A stretch of DNA of 64,000 nt from Enchytraeus crypticus (Eukaryota; Annelida; Clitellata; Enchytraeida; Enchytraeidae), in the NCBI GenBank assembly GCA_905160935.1, contig CAJHZI010000766.1, positions 239,001 through 303,000 of the forward strand, written 5' to 3'. Below the pieces are notes generated by a model. The model had not been told where the DNA came from, searched no databases, and saw only the letters and a program-made list of their open reading frames with translations. The position numbers and the translations under genes were made by a program. Of the stretch, positions 11,257-25,643 are shown in pieces. The number at the start of each line of letters is the position of its first letter. Positions within the stretch are counted from its first letter, which is position 1.

Positions 11257-14200
11257 GTCTGTCTTCTTTGCTACGATACTAAAAGCTGGTAAAGCTAAGG
11301 TTAACGTCAGTTTCCTCACTCGAAAGCGATGTCAATGACGGGCGAGCCCAGGATTTGAACCCCTCACATACTGATCCGCGGTCGAGTATTTTACCAAATT
11401 TGATCATCCTCCTCAATAAAATTACTGGTAATATTATTGAGGATGATGATGATGATCATTATGATTATGATGACGATGATTATGATTACGATTATGATGA
11501 TAATGATGATAGTATAGTAGTAATAAAAATAAATTATCTGATCCAAGTGCCTTTAAAAATAGTTTAATATAATAAAGTAATACAATATTAACAAATGTTA
11601 ACATTTGTTCGTAGAATGTATGAGCTAATATAATATTGACCAACCGCATACTGCAAATATCTTAAGAGACGACTAAACAGGAACTGCAAAAGACAACTGT
11701 AGAACTTCGCACCAAAAGACATGTTTTAGAGAAAGTTACTGATTATATGATAGCTTGGTAAGGGCTAAGCCATTGCTTCAATCAATTGTTGGTTAATAGA
11801 GAACCCTTCAGTGAAGTCTGACTCTGTGTAGGAATATGTGTCTTGAAACTGTCATTTAACAGAACACTAGAGATAGACAAGGAGTCGCACTCCTTTTTTC
11901 GTTTTATTCCAGCTCTCTCAGCCATTGCTTAAGTTTCCTTTCACAGTATACTCTTTTTTATTTAATTAATATTTATAATTATCCATTGATGGTAGAAATT
12001 TAACAGTGTGTTTTATCGATTCTAAAGTATATCTAAATTCTTACAGAAAATATAACAATCTATTCTATTTCATATTCAAACTAATATTGAATCTGATTCT
12101 TCTTGAAGTGCCGTGCCGTGCCTGTTCCAAGACTGGGCGGTCATGGTCATAGTCCTCCATATGTCTCTGTTCATTGTTGATTTGATCATCTCTGTTTCAG
12201 TTAACTGCATCCATTTGCTAAGACTCTAAATAAACGTCATTCATTTTCGACCCTTGCATCTTTTTCCTTCTGTTATTCCTGTCACTACGGTATTTTCAAC
12301 TATTTTGTTCCGCATAATGTGTCCGAAAAATTTCACCTGTTGTCGTCGTATTCGGTTCAAAAGGTCACGACAAGTTGACATTCTTTGTAGAACATCTTCA
12401 TTTTTAACGTGGTCTTTATAAGATATACGCAGCATTCTTCTATAGAACCACATCTCTGTTGCCTCAAGTTTCGATTCCATTACAGAAGAGATTGTCCAAA
12501 CATCACTTCCATATAACAATATTGGTTGAATATAGCATTTAAGAAGTCTTTTTTGGTATCAATTGATAATTTATGGCTTCTAAAAATCTTTGACATTCTG
12601 TTATATGCCTCCTTAGCCATGGCTATTCTTCTGCTTATTTCCTTGTCACATTCCCCATTTTGATGAACAAGTGACCCTAAATATATGCTGATTCGACTTG
12701 TTTGACATTTTTACCTCTTACATTGATTAAGCATGGCTGTGGCATTTTTAGTTTGCTAACTGTCATGCATTCTGTTTTCTTCATATTTATAGATAATCCA
12801 CTAGCCTCACTATGATATATTACAATATCCAACATTTCTTGAAGTTTGTCTCGCGAATCGGCAATAAGAACTATGTCATCAGCATAACGTATATTATTAA
12901 GATTGTATCCTCCAATTACTAATTCTTTTATTTCATTGATATTCCTCATTATATTTTCACTATATAAGTTAAAAGGATCGGGTGACATTACACAGCCTTG
13001 CCTTACTCCTCTCTTAATTCTGCAAAAGTTACTATACTCGTTCTCATATCTCATTACAGCTTCTTGATTCCAGTATAAATTCCTAACAATTCTTACGTCT
13101 TTGGCATCTATATCCAATTCATGAAGAAGATCTATCAATTTGCTGTGTCTAACTTTGTCAAAAGTTTTGGTATAATCAATGAAACAAAGGTATAGATCCT
13201 TATTTAATTCTATGGCTCTTTCACACAGAATTCTTAGAACGAAAATAGCATTCCTTGTACCAGAATCATCCATAAAACCATATTGCACAGGATTTATTTC
13301 AGGTCTAATTTTATTTCACATTCTCATTGAAGCTGCTATTTTATCTAATTTCGACAGCAATGCATTCAGTCAACTCATACTTTATTTGCCTCATTTCTTC
13401 AAGCAGAGCATTGCCTCATTTCTTCATGCAGTGTTTTGCCTCATTTCTTCATACAGTTCTTTGCCGCATTTCTTCATGCCGTGCTTTGCCGCATTTCTTC
13501 ATACAGTGCTTTGCCTCATTTCTTCATGCAAAGCTTTGCCTCATTTCTTCATGCAGTGCTTTGCCGCATTTCGCTCCTGGGCTCGCGGCGACCCGATGTC
13601 GTTAGTCTGGGGCTACGACAGTTTTGGCAACAGATGTAACTTGAGAGCCAACAAGCCCATCGACGGAGCCCCCTTCTCCGGCAAAAACATGGACGGCAGC
13701 TGGTCTGTAAATTACAATGTAGTGCGCATATAGTGTTGATATCGAAGTAATATTATTATTACTCCAAGTCCACTTTAAATCACGGACTTATTCTGTAAGT
13801 TAAAAGATGAATACATTCTAAATTTAATAAGTCTAAGGCTAATTTAACGCCAGTTTCTTGCTCGATAGCATAATAGTGTCGGGAAGACACTGGATTTGAA
13901 TCCTGCACCTACTGATCCGCTACCAAATATCTTGCCAACAAGCCATCAGCTCAGCGTAGAGTTACAAAGATATCTACCAAAAAATATACAAATTATAAAA
14001 TAGAAATACCGAAGTATCAACTTAAATATGAAGATACAAAAGTACAAATGACAACAATAAAAATAGGATCTCTCTCTCTAGTGTTCTATCACGTCGCTGG
14101 TCCAAGTCCAAATTCTAATCACATGCTGCCTTTAATTTAGCTTTCGCTATTCTCTATTTCTTAGGTGATATTGATGCGATAATGTACTAATATCTGCCAC

Positions 14201-17200
14201 CTGAATCTCTAGATCTCATTCTTAGCTTAAAACTGACTTTGTTTAACTTTTAAAAACTGACTAAAATATTATTCGTTTTATATTAATATTGTTTATTTTT
14301 ATATTTACTTTCCCTCCCTCCCTCCCTCCCTCCCTCCCTCCCTCCCTCCCTCCCTCACTAAATGTAAATTTAGTGTTCGGAGATATCTCTGTTACCCGTG
14401 TTGTGTCCGGGTTGCTGAAGATTAGACCAACCGTGGACTTGGACTGCACGAGTCGTAAAAGGCGCCAATGCACTAAAATCTAAACCTTCGTCCTATGGCG
14501 GGGGATTCGGTTGGTGAGCGCTTAGGCTCCATAAATTGCTACAAAATTTCTATTCCAAACTCTAGTTAAACTAAGATTCAGGGAAAAATGATGACGACGA
14601 CGATGATGATGATGATGAATAAATAGATATCTCTATTCCAATCGATAACCAACATCTACCTACAGTACAAGATACCGTCTTTACTGTATCAAATGCTCGC
14701 ATACGTTTTTAAAGAACGTTTCAGCAACGGTACCAATGTCGTCTATTATTCAAGCAGAGAATTGTTTTTCAGGTACAGATTCACTATTAACCCGGGCGAG
14801 AAGAACATCGAGAAGCGAATACGACTCTGCGTGAGGCGATGTCTTCCAGTGAACGTCAGTGGTCTTCAGCACCTAGCGGCTGTAGCGGGTGCTTTGCTTT
14901 TTTCGTTTAGTATCGTTTATTTGATCATCACAGCACAGATTATACAAACAATAGGAACGTGCATGTAGTTAGATAAACAAATAATTATATTAAAAAAGAG
15001 ATATTCAAAAGAGGCTACCGCAAAAGAGCCATAGTAAGGTAATACCATAATTAACAGCTATAGCAGAGTCTACTTGAGTTAACTCTTTGTCTCATTCCTG
15101 ATATCGATGACTACTATCAATGATTACTGAAGATCCTACATGTTCACGGACTCTTTCATATTTACATTTCTACCGCATTACCGCGAATCCAAGTCAAACT
15201 TAAGCCACCGAGCGTATTGTACTTAGAAGATGTAATGCACGTAATATTATGGAATTGTTGACTTTTTATAGGAGAGTTACATAGCTATAGGCTAAATGGC
15301 TAATATACAGCATTGCGCTCCATGAAACATGGAACTTAAGGAAGGAACATATCAGGAAACTGGAGGCATTGACAATTTGGATATCGAGAAGAATGGAGAG
15401 GATTAGCTGGTCTCAAAAGGCTACAAATGAGGAAGTTCTGGAGAGAGTTGGCACAGATAGAAGTTGATAAATGTATTAAGAAATAGGAAGAAGAATTGGA
15501 TAGGACACCTTCTAAGGGGGAAGGTCTATTAAAAGAAGGCAGAATGGAAGGAAATAGAGGCTGAGGCAGGGCGAGATTAGGCATGTTAGATGATTTAAAG
15601 ATCCACTCATATGTGGATATGAAGAGGAAAGAGGAAGACAGAGAAGAGTGGAAGCGTTATATACCATGGACCTGCCAGTAGGCAGTGCACTAAGAGACAG
15701 AGATCTATATAACTAAATAATTTGGTTAGGCTTACAAATGTAGTATTGGCTAGTGTTTAATTAACTAGTAGCACTAGCAACTGCAGTGACTAGTGGTGTT
15801 AATGACTTGATACTAGGCTTGAAATCTTTTTATTTCTTATTCAGCAGAATGAAGCTTATGCTCTAGCCAAAGTTCTGCTGTGGGTAAAGCTAGGAGACAC
15901 ATTATAGAGCTTATATATTTTGTTGTACTTGGATTGGCAGCATTTGCTTTTTCAGTTACGTACTTCTCATATTTAATAACTATTAAATTCAAATTCTGCT
16001 ATGCTGGCTTGACTCTAAGCCACTTAACTTAGCCTATCCAATTTGCTTATTGTCTAGGTAACTTAAAGCTCACAAGGCACGGTAAAGGAGTTTAGCAGAG
16101 TGTCAATCAAGAAAATAAGACCATTGTCCTACAACTCGGCGCAGTAATAGTTTAGGGTTGTTTTCTTATTTGATATAACGATGCAGAAAACTCTCAGAGT
16201 CCGTACTGTGTGTACGATATCCCAATGAAGGACTACGCAACTTTAAATGCCTCCACAGCTGAGGCCAAGTGCTCTGTCTTGCCTCGCAGTTCAGAGTAAG
16301 AAATAGCGAATTATTTTTTCATCTAACGTCAAATTTATTCTAATAAAGTTATCTCAAAATCCTGGATTTATGGATTTTATGATTTTCTTTGGACATTCTC
16401 TATCTCGTAAACTTGAATAAGATAAATGTACAATTGTAAATAAGATTCATCTGCACCTATTTGTTGTTCCGATCACTCTTTACTACTGTACGTAATTTAG
16501 ATTAGAGTGGTCAGAGTTGGGTTAAGAGATAAGTTTCTCAACGTGACATCTAGTCGAAGGCTCAGGATATATCGTTAAATTTCACAACAAATCTTCGAAA
16601 TAAAGTCTCGTGACGCTGATGTAGGCTAACAGTCGCTTTATCCACTCATCAGGGGCCTCGTCGGTAACGTCTGTAAGATATTCGACCGCGGATCAGTATG
16701 TGCGGGTTCAAATCCTGGGCTTCAAAGCGTCAGTGACATCGCCTTAGAGTGAGGAAACTGACGCTAACCTTAGCTTTACCATCGACGACGAATGTCTGAA
16801 CTCTAACCTCTACGAGTACCCCTCCCAGATCTCTACCAGAAGCTCTTTTAACTCAGGAACGTTGAACACTCGCTTCTGATACACACGGTCCTGAAAAATA
16901 CCTCAACTTTTATAACCCACTAGCTTTAAGTCTGTGCTGTTAGACCAAAAATAGACCTCACTAAATGCACTTAGATGCTACTATGAAAATGCAACTTAAA
17001 GGGCTAAAGTGGAAAAGCTGAAACCTAATTTAACGCCATTTTCTTGTCTGGAGCCAGTAGTTGGCAGGACGAGCAGTGGATTTGAACCAAGTACTTACTG
17101 ATCGGCAGTCAGGCTCTGAACTATAATGCTACCAGCTATCTCAGTCTTATTTTGACTTAGTACTATATTATATGTATTATATTTCTATTATTATTAATTT

Positions 17201-20200
17201 TATTTTTTATTTTTTATTTATATTTCTTTCTCATATTTGTATTTATACCAAATTTTATTTTTTATATTATGTTTATTGTAACACTGTCAGAGTTCCTAAC
17301 ATAATATTTTTACTTTTATTAATTATATTTTTTATTTTTTATTTATATTTCTTTCTCATATTTTTATTTATACCAAATTTTATTTTTTATATTATGTTTA
17401 TTGTAATTATCAGAGTTCCTAACATATAATATTTTTATTTTTATTAATTATATTTTTAATTTTTTATTAATATTTCTTTCTTATATTTTTGTTTCTACTA
17501 TATTTTATTTTTTATATTATGTTTATTGTAACATTGTAAGAGTTCCTATAGGAAGAAGATGTGTTTCCTCATCCTACGAGAACAGCGGTATCAATCCACA
17601 CTGCACTAGTGGTGAACTCAGCGCTAAAGAGGTAAGTAATTGTGTTAGTTTACAGTTTTATTGAATTTCATTTTAATATCTAAAACATCATCATCATCGT
17701 CTTCTCTTGAATCCCAGTTTAACTAGGGTCAAAACAGCAACATATATTTATATAATCCAGCACACAATAAGCATATTATTAATTTATTATCAATAGAAAC
17801 TAACTGCCTAGTTTAATGTAATAACATTAAAAGCACGAGTGTATTATAATAAAATTAGAGTCGTCTGTGATCCTATGATCTCCAGAGGAACCTGCCGGCC
17901 ATCAAGTCCATCAAGTCCATCAGCCCGGACAACTACTTGATGTAGTCTATATTTAGGACTAATACTGGTAATAATCTAGGCCTATGTTATCATATCGATA
18001 TGATCAACGGTAACTGGTAGATGTTATACTCAGGCCATGTTCTGCTAATTATATTGCTTATCTGTCAGTACTCTACTTCTGGAGCGCCAAGGCTCCAGAA
18101 ATTACCACAAAATTTAAATGAATGGAAGTCTCAAATAGGGGATTGGCTGGTGGTGTGTTGTAGGACAGAGGATTTTAGACAGTCTATTTGTATCCCAACC
18201 CTAGTAAACTGGGATTCAAAGGATGATGATGATGATGATGATCTGTCAGTACTCTGCTAAAATGACCCATCACACAGCCTCTTCTACTGAACAAAAAATT
18301 ATTTATTTAGTGTAAATCGTCTTTAAATGCTTACACAGGACCCTTACTGCTATCTCTCAATGTTTCAGATTTATTCAAAGGTATTTTGCATTTTATGAAA
18401 AAGTATGATTTATTTAAAAAGTAGAGACTAAAGCTAAAGCCAAGTTTAAGTTTCATATAAAACTTCAGTTTCCTGTTTGAAAGCATGTAAGTGACGGGGA
18501 GAAAGGGAGAGAGAGAAGTATGTTTAATTTCAAATTGAAAACGATCAACAACAGAACCCTACATCTGCTGATCCGCTGTCGAACAACTTGCCAACAAACC
18601 ACCGGCTTGGCTTATATTAGATTTCGCCTGTTTTAATTTATTTTTGACAGCTTTACTTATTTCTAACTTGTTACGATGTGGGATTATCACAATGAATTTA
18701 TTTATATACTACTACAATTGTATAGAAATACGCGTACTGCCCCTACCACCATCATTAACAGTATTACCACTACCATTATCATTAACAGTACTATCATCAA
18801 CAATACTGCCATTACCATTATCACTTACAATACTATCCATTACCGCTAACATTAGCAAAGCAATTACTGTCACCATCACTATAATTGTTGGGTTCTCCCG
18901 TTGAGTGGCAGTTTTTGCCCCACTTCGGGTGCCAATTGTTGGGTTCTCCAATCCTCTCTCCGTTATAGGAGTTTGGAAATGGAGTCGTGGGTTCGATTTT
19001 TCCAACTCTTCATGCTTTGGCGGTATTAATCTTGAGGATGCAAGGATCTCTTGCTCATATAGCCAGTTAGAGGCTAAATCAATGAGACTGGAGCTGCTAT
19101 GAACAGAACTCATGCTTATTCGTTCAATGTATGATAATTTATAGTATTTGTGTGTTATTTGTAATTATCTGTATAAATTCTAACTAAATTAGAATATTGA
19201 CACAAAAGCTAGTGATTTATTATTTTAATCGATTAATTATTAACAAAGAAACACGATAGCAATATAACGAGTTAAAACATTAAACATAAAGATATAATAG
19301 ATTATTAAACGAATACTACGAAACAATTAATAAAATGCTAAAAATAGGCGATAAATATAAAGTCAGTCTACTTATAATCAGCTAGCTAAATGTCTGTATT
19401 TGCAACTAAAATACGAGATAGAAATTGGGAAACGAGTTATTGGCTTCAAGGCACTCCTCGCTTATATGATTTGATACTTTCCCTCTTTTCTTCTTTATTA
19501 TCTGACTGTTAACACGTGAGGTGTTATTTTACAGTCCTTTAGCTGAATCTGTGAAAAAGACGCGTAACTAGAATAGGCAACTAGTAAATTGCGCTTTTCA
19601 TAGATTTTAGGACCTGCAATCGCCTGACTGAGATCTCGAAGTATAACGCTTATCTAGAGTGGACAACTAGAAAATTAGCGTTCTTCGTAGAACTTCAGTA
19701 TCATTCTCTTCTGTCTTCTTTTCTTTCTTTCTTCTGACTGTTAACACAAGAGATGTTATTTTACAGTCGTTTAGCTGAATCTAAGGCAAAGACGCTTAAC
19801 TAGACTCAAGCACTAGTAAATCGCGCTTTCCGTAGAATTCAGGATTGTAGTCGTTTAGCTGAATTTTATGAAAGAAACACCTATCTAGATTAGGCACTAG
19901 AAAATTAGTGTTCTTCGTAGAATTTCGCTATTTCCTGATTCTGTCTTCCTCTTCAATTTTCTATCTTCAATCTTCAGGCTTCTATTTTCTGTCTTCAATC
20001 TTCCGTCTTCAATTTTCTGTCTTCTGTCTTCACTGCCAACATAAAGTGTTGTAAATGCAGCTATTCACCTGAATTGACGAGAAAACGCTTTATCTAGATT
20101 CAACTCTAGTAATCGGCGTTTCTGGTACAATCGAGGATTTATACGTTCAATGGATTGAGATATTGAAATGGATCGTGATTAACCGACTTATAGAAGGTTA

Positions 20201-23200
20201 GACGACAATTTAACACAAAATCTGCAATCCCGTGAGGCACAATCGTTTCAATATAGATTTCGTATTTTTCGTGCTAACTATCACCGACCTATAGAAGGTG
20301 TATAGTAGCAGCACTTCCTACGAATGCAGTCAGAAATTCAGAAACTTATATAAAATCTACTAGTTTATGTGTTTGTCGCAATAATTCATTAAGAATTATA
20401 TTTAGACAAGTTCAGCTAGTAATTCAGTATAAGCCAGAGTTCAGGAGTGAACTAAAATTATATGGCCTGTCCTCTGGTAATATAGCATTGATCGATGCCA
20501 TGCTCAACAGCCAATCAGAATCAAGCTCTTCATAAGCATTTCTCCATCCAACTCCACGAGTGTTTGCTATGCATGTATGTCTCTTATGTATATATTTTGT
20601 ATTATTGCTTTATATAATGTGCTAGTTTTTACTGAATGTCATATCATATCTAGCTTAGAATCAGTTTTTAAATGAATACACCAATAATCAAAAATCATAT
20701 CTCAATATATGAGGGTTAAACTTCTAATTACATGTTAATTTGCATTTCCTCATTACTTAATTTAATATTCTCGTTTTATAACCTTGCAACTCTAACGCAA
20801 AATAAATTCTAATGAACATGCGCTGAAATGAATACAAATCTCAATGCAAAAAGATCAATTTAAACATCTAAATACAAGCATGAGTGCAAATAAAATTAAT
20901 TCCAAACATATGGGTGAGAAATAAAATATGTAACACATTTACACATTTATTTATTACCATGAAACGTCAAATCAAATTTTTTTCCCCACCTTACTTTAAG
21001 ATTAAATTACAAATTATATATCAGTTTACAATATACAATTTATTTAAATATCTCCCAATGCACAACTAGCGATTTGAAATAATACACATCTTGTCCATGG
21101 TACAATTCAGAGCAATTTACATTAATTTTTAATAGTAAATATAACTCAAGATTACTTGTTAAGTGCTATAAATTGAAGCCACTACTTGTAATAGTGCAGC
21201 AAAAGAGTAATATTCCCGCTCTCACAGAGCCAGCCATGAATATTGAATAAAATATTAATTTCTCAAATCACTTTAAGTATATCACAATTGAATAAAAAAA
21301 TAGCACTACAATGGCTTCAAAGTACATAACCCAGATTTCTTATATTATTACTACTTATAACCACTACCACTACCACTTGCTAAATTTCTTCCACTATCAG
21401 TAGGCCCTACCGTTTTTGAAATTACGAGCGCTACCTTCTATATCACCTCTATTATTGTTTGTATATGTACCTCTGTTGATTTTTTCTAGATGGTAATAAT
21501 GGACATCATTCAGGCGATATTCATTTTTGTGTACACTGCGGTATTCACAATAGGTACTTGCATTCTATTACGTGTGTGTTAGTCCAATGTTAGAATAAAG
21601 GCTTCTGATGCAAAAAGGCATTTCATCAAATCGTGCAGCCATAGAGATCATATGAGCATAGATTTATGTCTATTAATCATTTAACAACAGCAAAAAATAT
21701 ACCGAGCCTAAGTCTGATCGGTAGCAAAACTTTGTTGAATTTGTGAAAAGTCGAAATTTTCATAAATCTGACTAATAATTCAATTGATAATTAGGCTATG
21801 TGTACTGTACACTGTCCTATGTTATATCCCACATGTGCAATGTGTGGTAACTTTACTAATATTTTGATTTGTGATATAGTGGTTCACTTTAACGTTAGTT
21901 TTGCGTCCGCTAGTGAATGAATTTTAGGAAAAACTAGTTCACCGGAAGCGATTAGCGACCGTACAGCGGCGCGACTCACGACGCATTAGCTTAAAGAAGT
22001 CAACTTATAGATTACCATTTGATTGATTGACGGACAGTTCTTCTAATTCTTAATTTATGATATTAACATAAGCTAGAAAGCAAGGTCTGAAATAATAAAA
22101 TTAAATATTATTACGCTAACGAAGTGATAACGAGCCGCATCATACTACACAAGATAAACTATAACAGTTTTATTTCGTAAGAACTTCCAATTTGTCTATT
22201 TTTATGGGGTCCATAATTGCATTCTTAGTGTAACTGCTAGCTTAGAATACATGACGCAATGCAAATACAAATTGTCATTACTAAATGTTTAGTGTATGGA
22301 AATAGTTACAAATTAATGGTTTTTATTGATTGATTATGCTGACCACAGTCGTGTCTCTAGCTTATCTACAGTTTCTAATCAGCAATCCTAGAAAAGCGCT
22401 GTGGGTAATCTACTCTTCGGGTCTAGTAGCTGGCCTGACTTTAGCTGCTTACATGTGGTATATTGTTTCCTTTCTTAAAAATAACACTTAATTATTAAGT
22501 TACATAACGGCACACTGGGTCAGGAAGCACAGATGCTTGTTTAAGACCCATTTCCTCCTTCCTCTCCATGGTTATTAGTAATCGTTGCCTTTTGATGGCG
22601 CATCAATTTCAGCTGGCGCGGATTTAAGAATAACCTTCCATCACCCTGGGATTTTTCCTTCCCAAGCTTTTACCACCACTCGGTCTTCCAAGGTAGTCAC
22701 CCACAGAGTACTAACCAAGGTCGATGCAGCTTAACTTCGATAATTGACGCGCAACTAAATCAAGTGCGCTAATTTCGCCGTTAATTCTTATTAGCTTCAT
22801 AAGTCTATGCAAGAATTAAAAAGAGAAGAATAGAAATTATTATAAATCATCAGAGAAGGGTAATAGAAATTTGCTTTTATTTGTGTAACTGAAAACTGAC
22901 GCTGACCAAGCCTTCAACGATCAAAGAAATTAATTAGCCAATCCCGGCTCCGTTGTTCCTTCCATTCCATCCTGTTATTAATCTCTACTAAATTGCCTTA
23001 GAATACCCATTTTTGACTAGCCTCTCTAACCTTTTACTATTTATTTATAATTCGTCAGTGAGATTTTTGTTAGTATACAGTTTTGGATTTTACCCAATAG
23101 ACCAAAATTAATGTCTATTATGTGGAGATTTTGGGCTGGGAAAGATTTCGACAAAGCCTATACTGTTAATAGTGATAGGATATTCAGCCCACTGTTATAT

Positions 23201-25398
23201 TTACTCGCGCTATCCATTCGGCTAAGTGGATTGGACCTCGCTATTAGTTTTAAGATTTTGATATAACGTACTGTTGTGGAATTTCGATAATCTTAGACAT
23301 CAAATCTTCACACTAACATCATGAAGAATGCGCCACCAGAATGTAGTATATAATACACTATCGATTATTTTGTTACTTTGCTTTATTATTCTATTAATCA
23401 TTATTTACTTTATATTATTTGCTTTACTTTGAAGTCGGCAAGATACTCGACCGCGGATCAATATGTGCGGGGTTCAAATCCTGGGCTCGCCGTCACTGAC
23501 GTCGCTTTCGAGCGAAGAAACTGCAGTTAACCTTAGCTTTTACCTTTTACTTTGTGTAATTCTATTTATTTTTATCAATTTTTTGGAATATAATTCATTG
23601 AAGGTTCAGAATAAGTTAAGTTAATCATAGTTTATTCTTCACTGCTATTTATAATCGATCGAAATGTTAATATACAATTAGTTAGAATTTATAATTTATT
23701 CTAAGGTTTCAAGCTAAAGGAATTCTACAGGGTCAAGGGTTCAAACCTTACCTCGGCTGGCTGGTCGGAGCCGTTCTCGTCTCTCTTCTCGACGTTAGTC
23801 GTTCTGATTCTGTTTTTCTTTCTATCTCTTTTTTATTTCTTCTCTTGTTTTCTGAGCTATTTAGACATTTTAAATGAAAATAGCAAAGTTTGTACAGCAA
23901 TATTTCTCTCTCCCTAGTGCCCTGCCATATGGCTGGTCCAAGGTCTAATTTATACGCACATGCTGCTCTTCACACTCCATAACATAAGGAGCACACCATC
24001 ATAAGGAGTACACTATCGATTAACGAGGTAATCCCTTCAGAAATAACTATGCCTTATCCACACTTTAATGTATTCTATATTCATAGGAATAATATGGCTT
24101 CCAAGGTGATTTCCCGTTGCCTTCTTCAATTCTATATTGGATTATTAATCTTCTTCAAGTGCACTGCCTAACAGCAGGTCCACTAGTAGAAGAAGAAGAA
24201 GAAGAATTAGTGCGTATAGTCGTAGGCCTGTATGTTAAATTTTGCGATCGAATATTTTATTTTGGATTGTATCACGAGTTACTATATTTTGCGCGTTATA
24301 ACTATCGGATATTTTCGTTTCATTGTACACTATCTGTAAGTACTATTTAATTCGGGTTTTATTTAATAAATTTCATTTCATTTATTAAACACGTTTTCGT
24401 GATTGAAACCTTTAGAGTAAATTCAGAGAGCAATTCGAGGCCGGGTCAATGTTTTAAGATTATAATAATTTAATGAACATTAGACACCTTGACAAACAGG
24501 TAACACAATGTCTCAATAGCTCAGTAGCAGGTAACACAATGTCTCAATAGCTCAGTAGCAGGTAACGCAATGTCTCAATAGCTCAGTAGCAGGTAACGCA
24601 ATGTCTCAATAGCTCAGTAGCAGGTAACACAATGTCTCAATAGCTCAGTAGCAGGTAACGCAATGTCTCAATAGCTCAGTATGTAGAGCAGCAGGTCACG
24701 TTATTACGTTTCAAGTGGTCGTTCCTCAGGTCTAGAGTTGTAATCACATTCGAAAGTTATGAGAGGGTAATATCTCGGATATACACAGGGCAGGTAATAT
24801 GGATATTTGACTATAAGTTATCTATGTATGTCTATTGAAAAGTGTGGGATTAAAAGTGGTAGATATCATCATGCTTAACCATTTTGCTAAAATACGATTA
24901 CATGTAACTTTCAATTAAAATTTGTATTTTATATTCTTTAAAGTGGCACTTGCTCTTTCAATTCAACCGAGCCTTGAAAGTACTTCATAAAAATATGCAA
25001 CAAGACTTACGTCAAATTTTATGGCTCATCGGTAAATGTAGAGCTTATTAGTTATGGATTGGGTCTTTGTGGACCCGATAACTAAAAAGTTGCTTGTTGC
25101 ATTTTTGGACGCTCAACTTCAAGTTGATTCGATAATTTTAGAATTCCAGGAAGGCTAAGCTTCTATAAAATTAATTTACAGTTAGCTAATAACTTAACGT
25201 AGGCTAAATGGCATTCGATATCAAAAGGTTTAATTTATCTGCATATACCTGTTTATGTACCTTGCAGGTGCTCATTCTTGCTTTATTTATTGTGAAGAGA
25301 CGCTACGTCCCAATGGTAAGCAAGCAAGTCATTTAACGGTGTATTTAATTATGATAATATAAGATAACCTAATTTAAAAAGTTAAAGTAAATACGTAG

Positions 25399-25449
<51 letters not shown>

Positions 25450-25588
25450 TACCCATGTATATACTGTATATATATTTACATACCCTACATACTATACATG
25501 TCACATACAATTACACAAACATGACTTTATATGTATTGTACTGTATGTATACATACACAGTAGCTGTACATAGGCCTATATATATATA

Positions 25589-25643
<55 letters not shown>

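Noticed and set aside
13179..13733. 184-codon plus-strand frame over exon 2
   Set aside because: The first part is the antisense of an RT pseudogene and the middle is translated 25-bp repeat. Only the last 49 codons are a real exon.
23080..23260. Open frame with FSPLLYLLALSI, first taken as SLC44A1 exon 9
   Set aside because: No donor gives phase 0 to exon 10, and the acceptors in the right phase mostly create a stop. The segment at 23706-23793 fits both phases.
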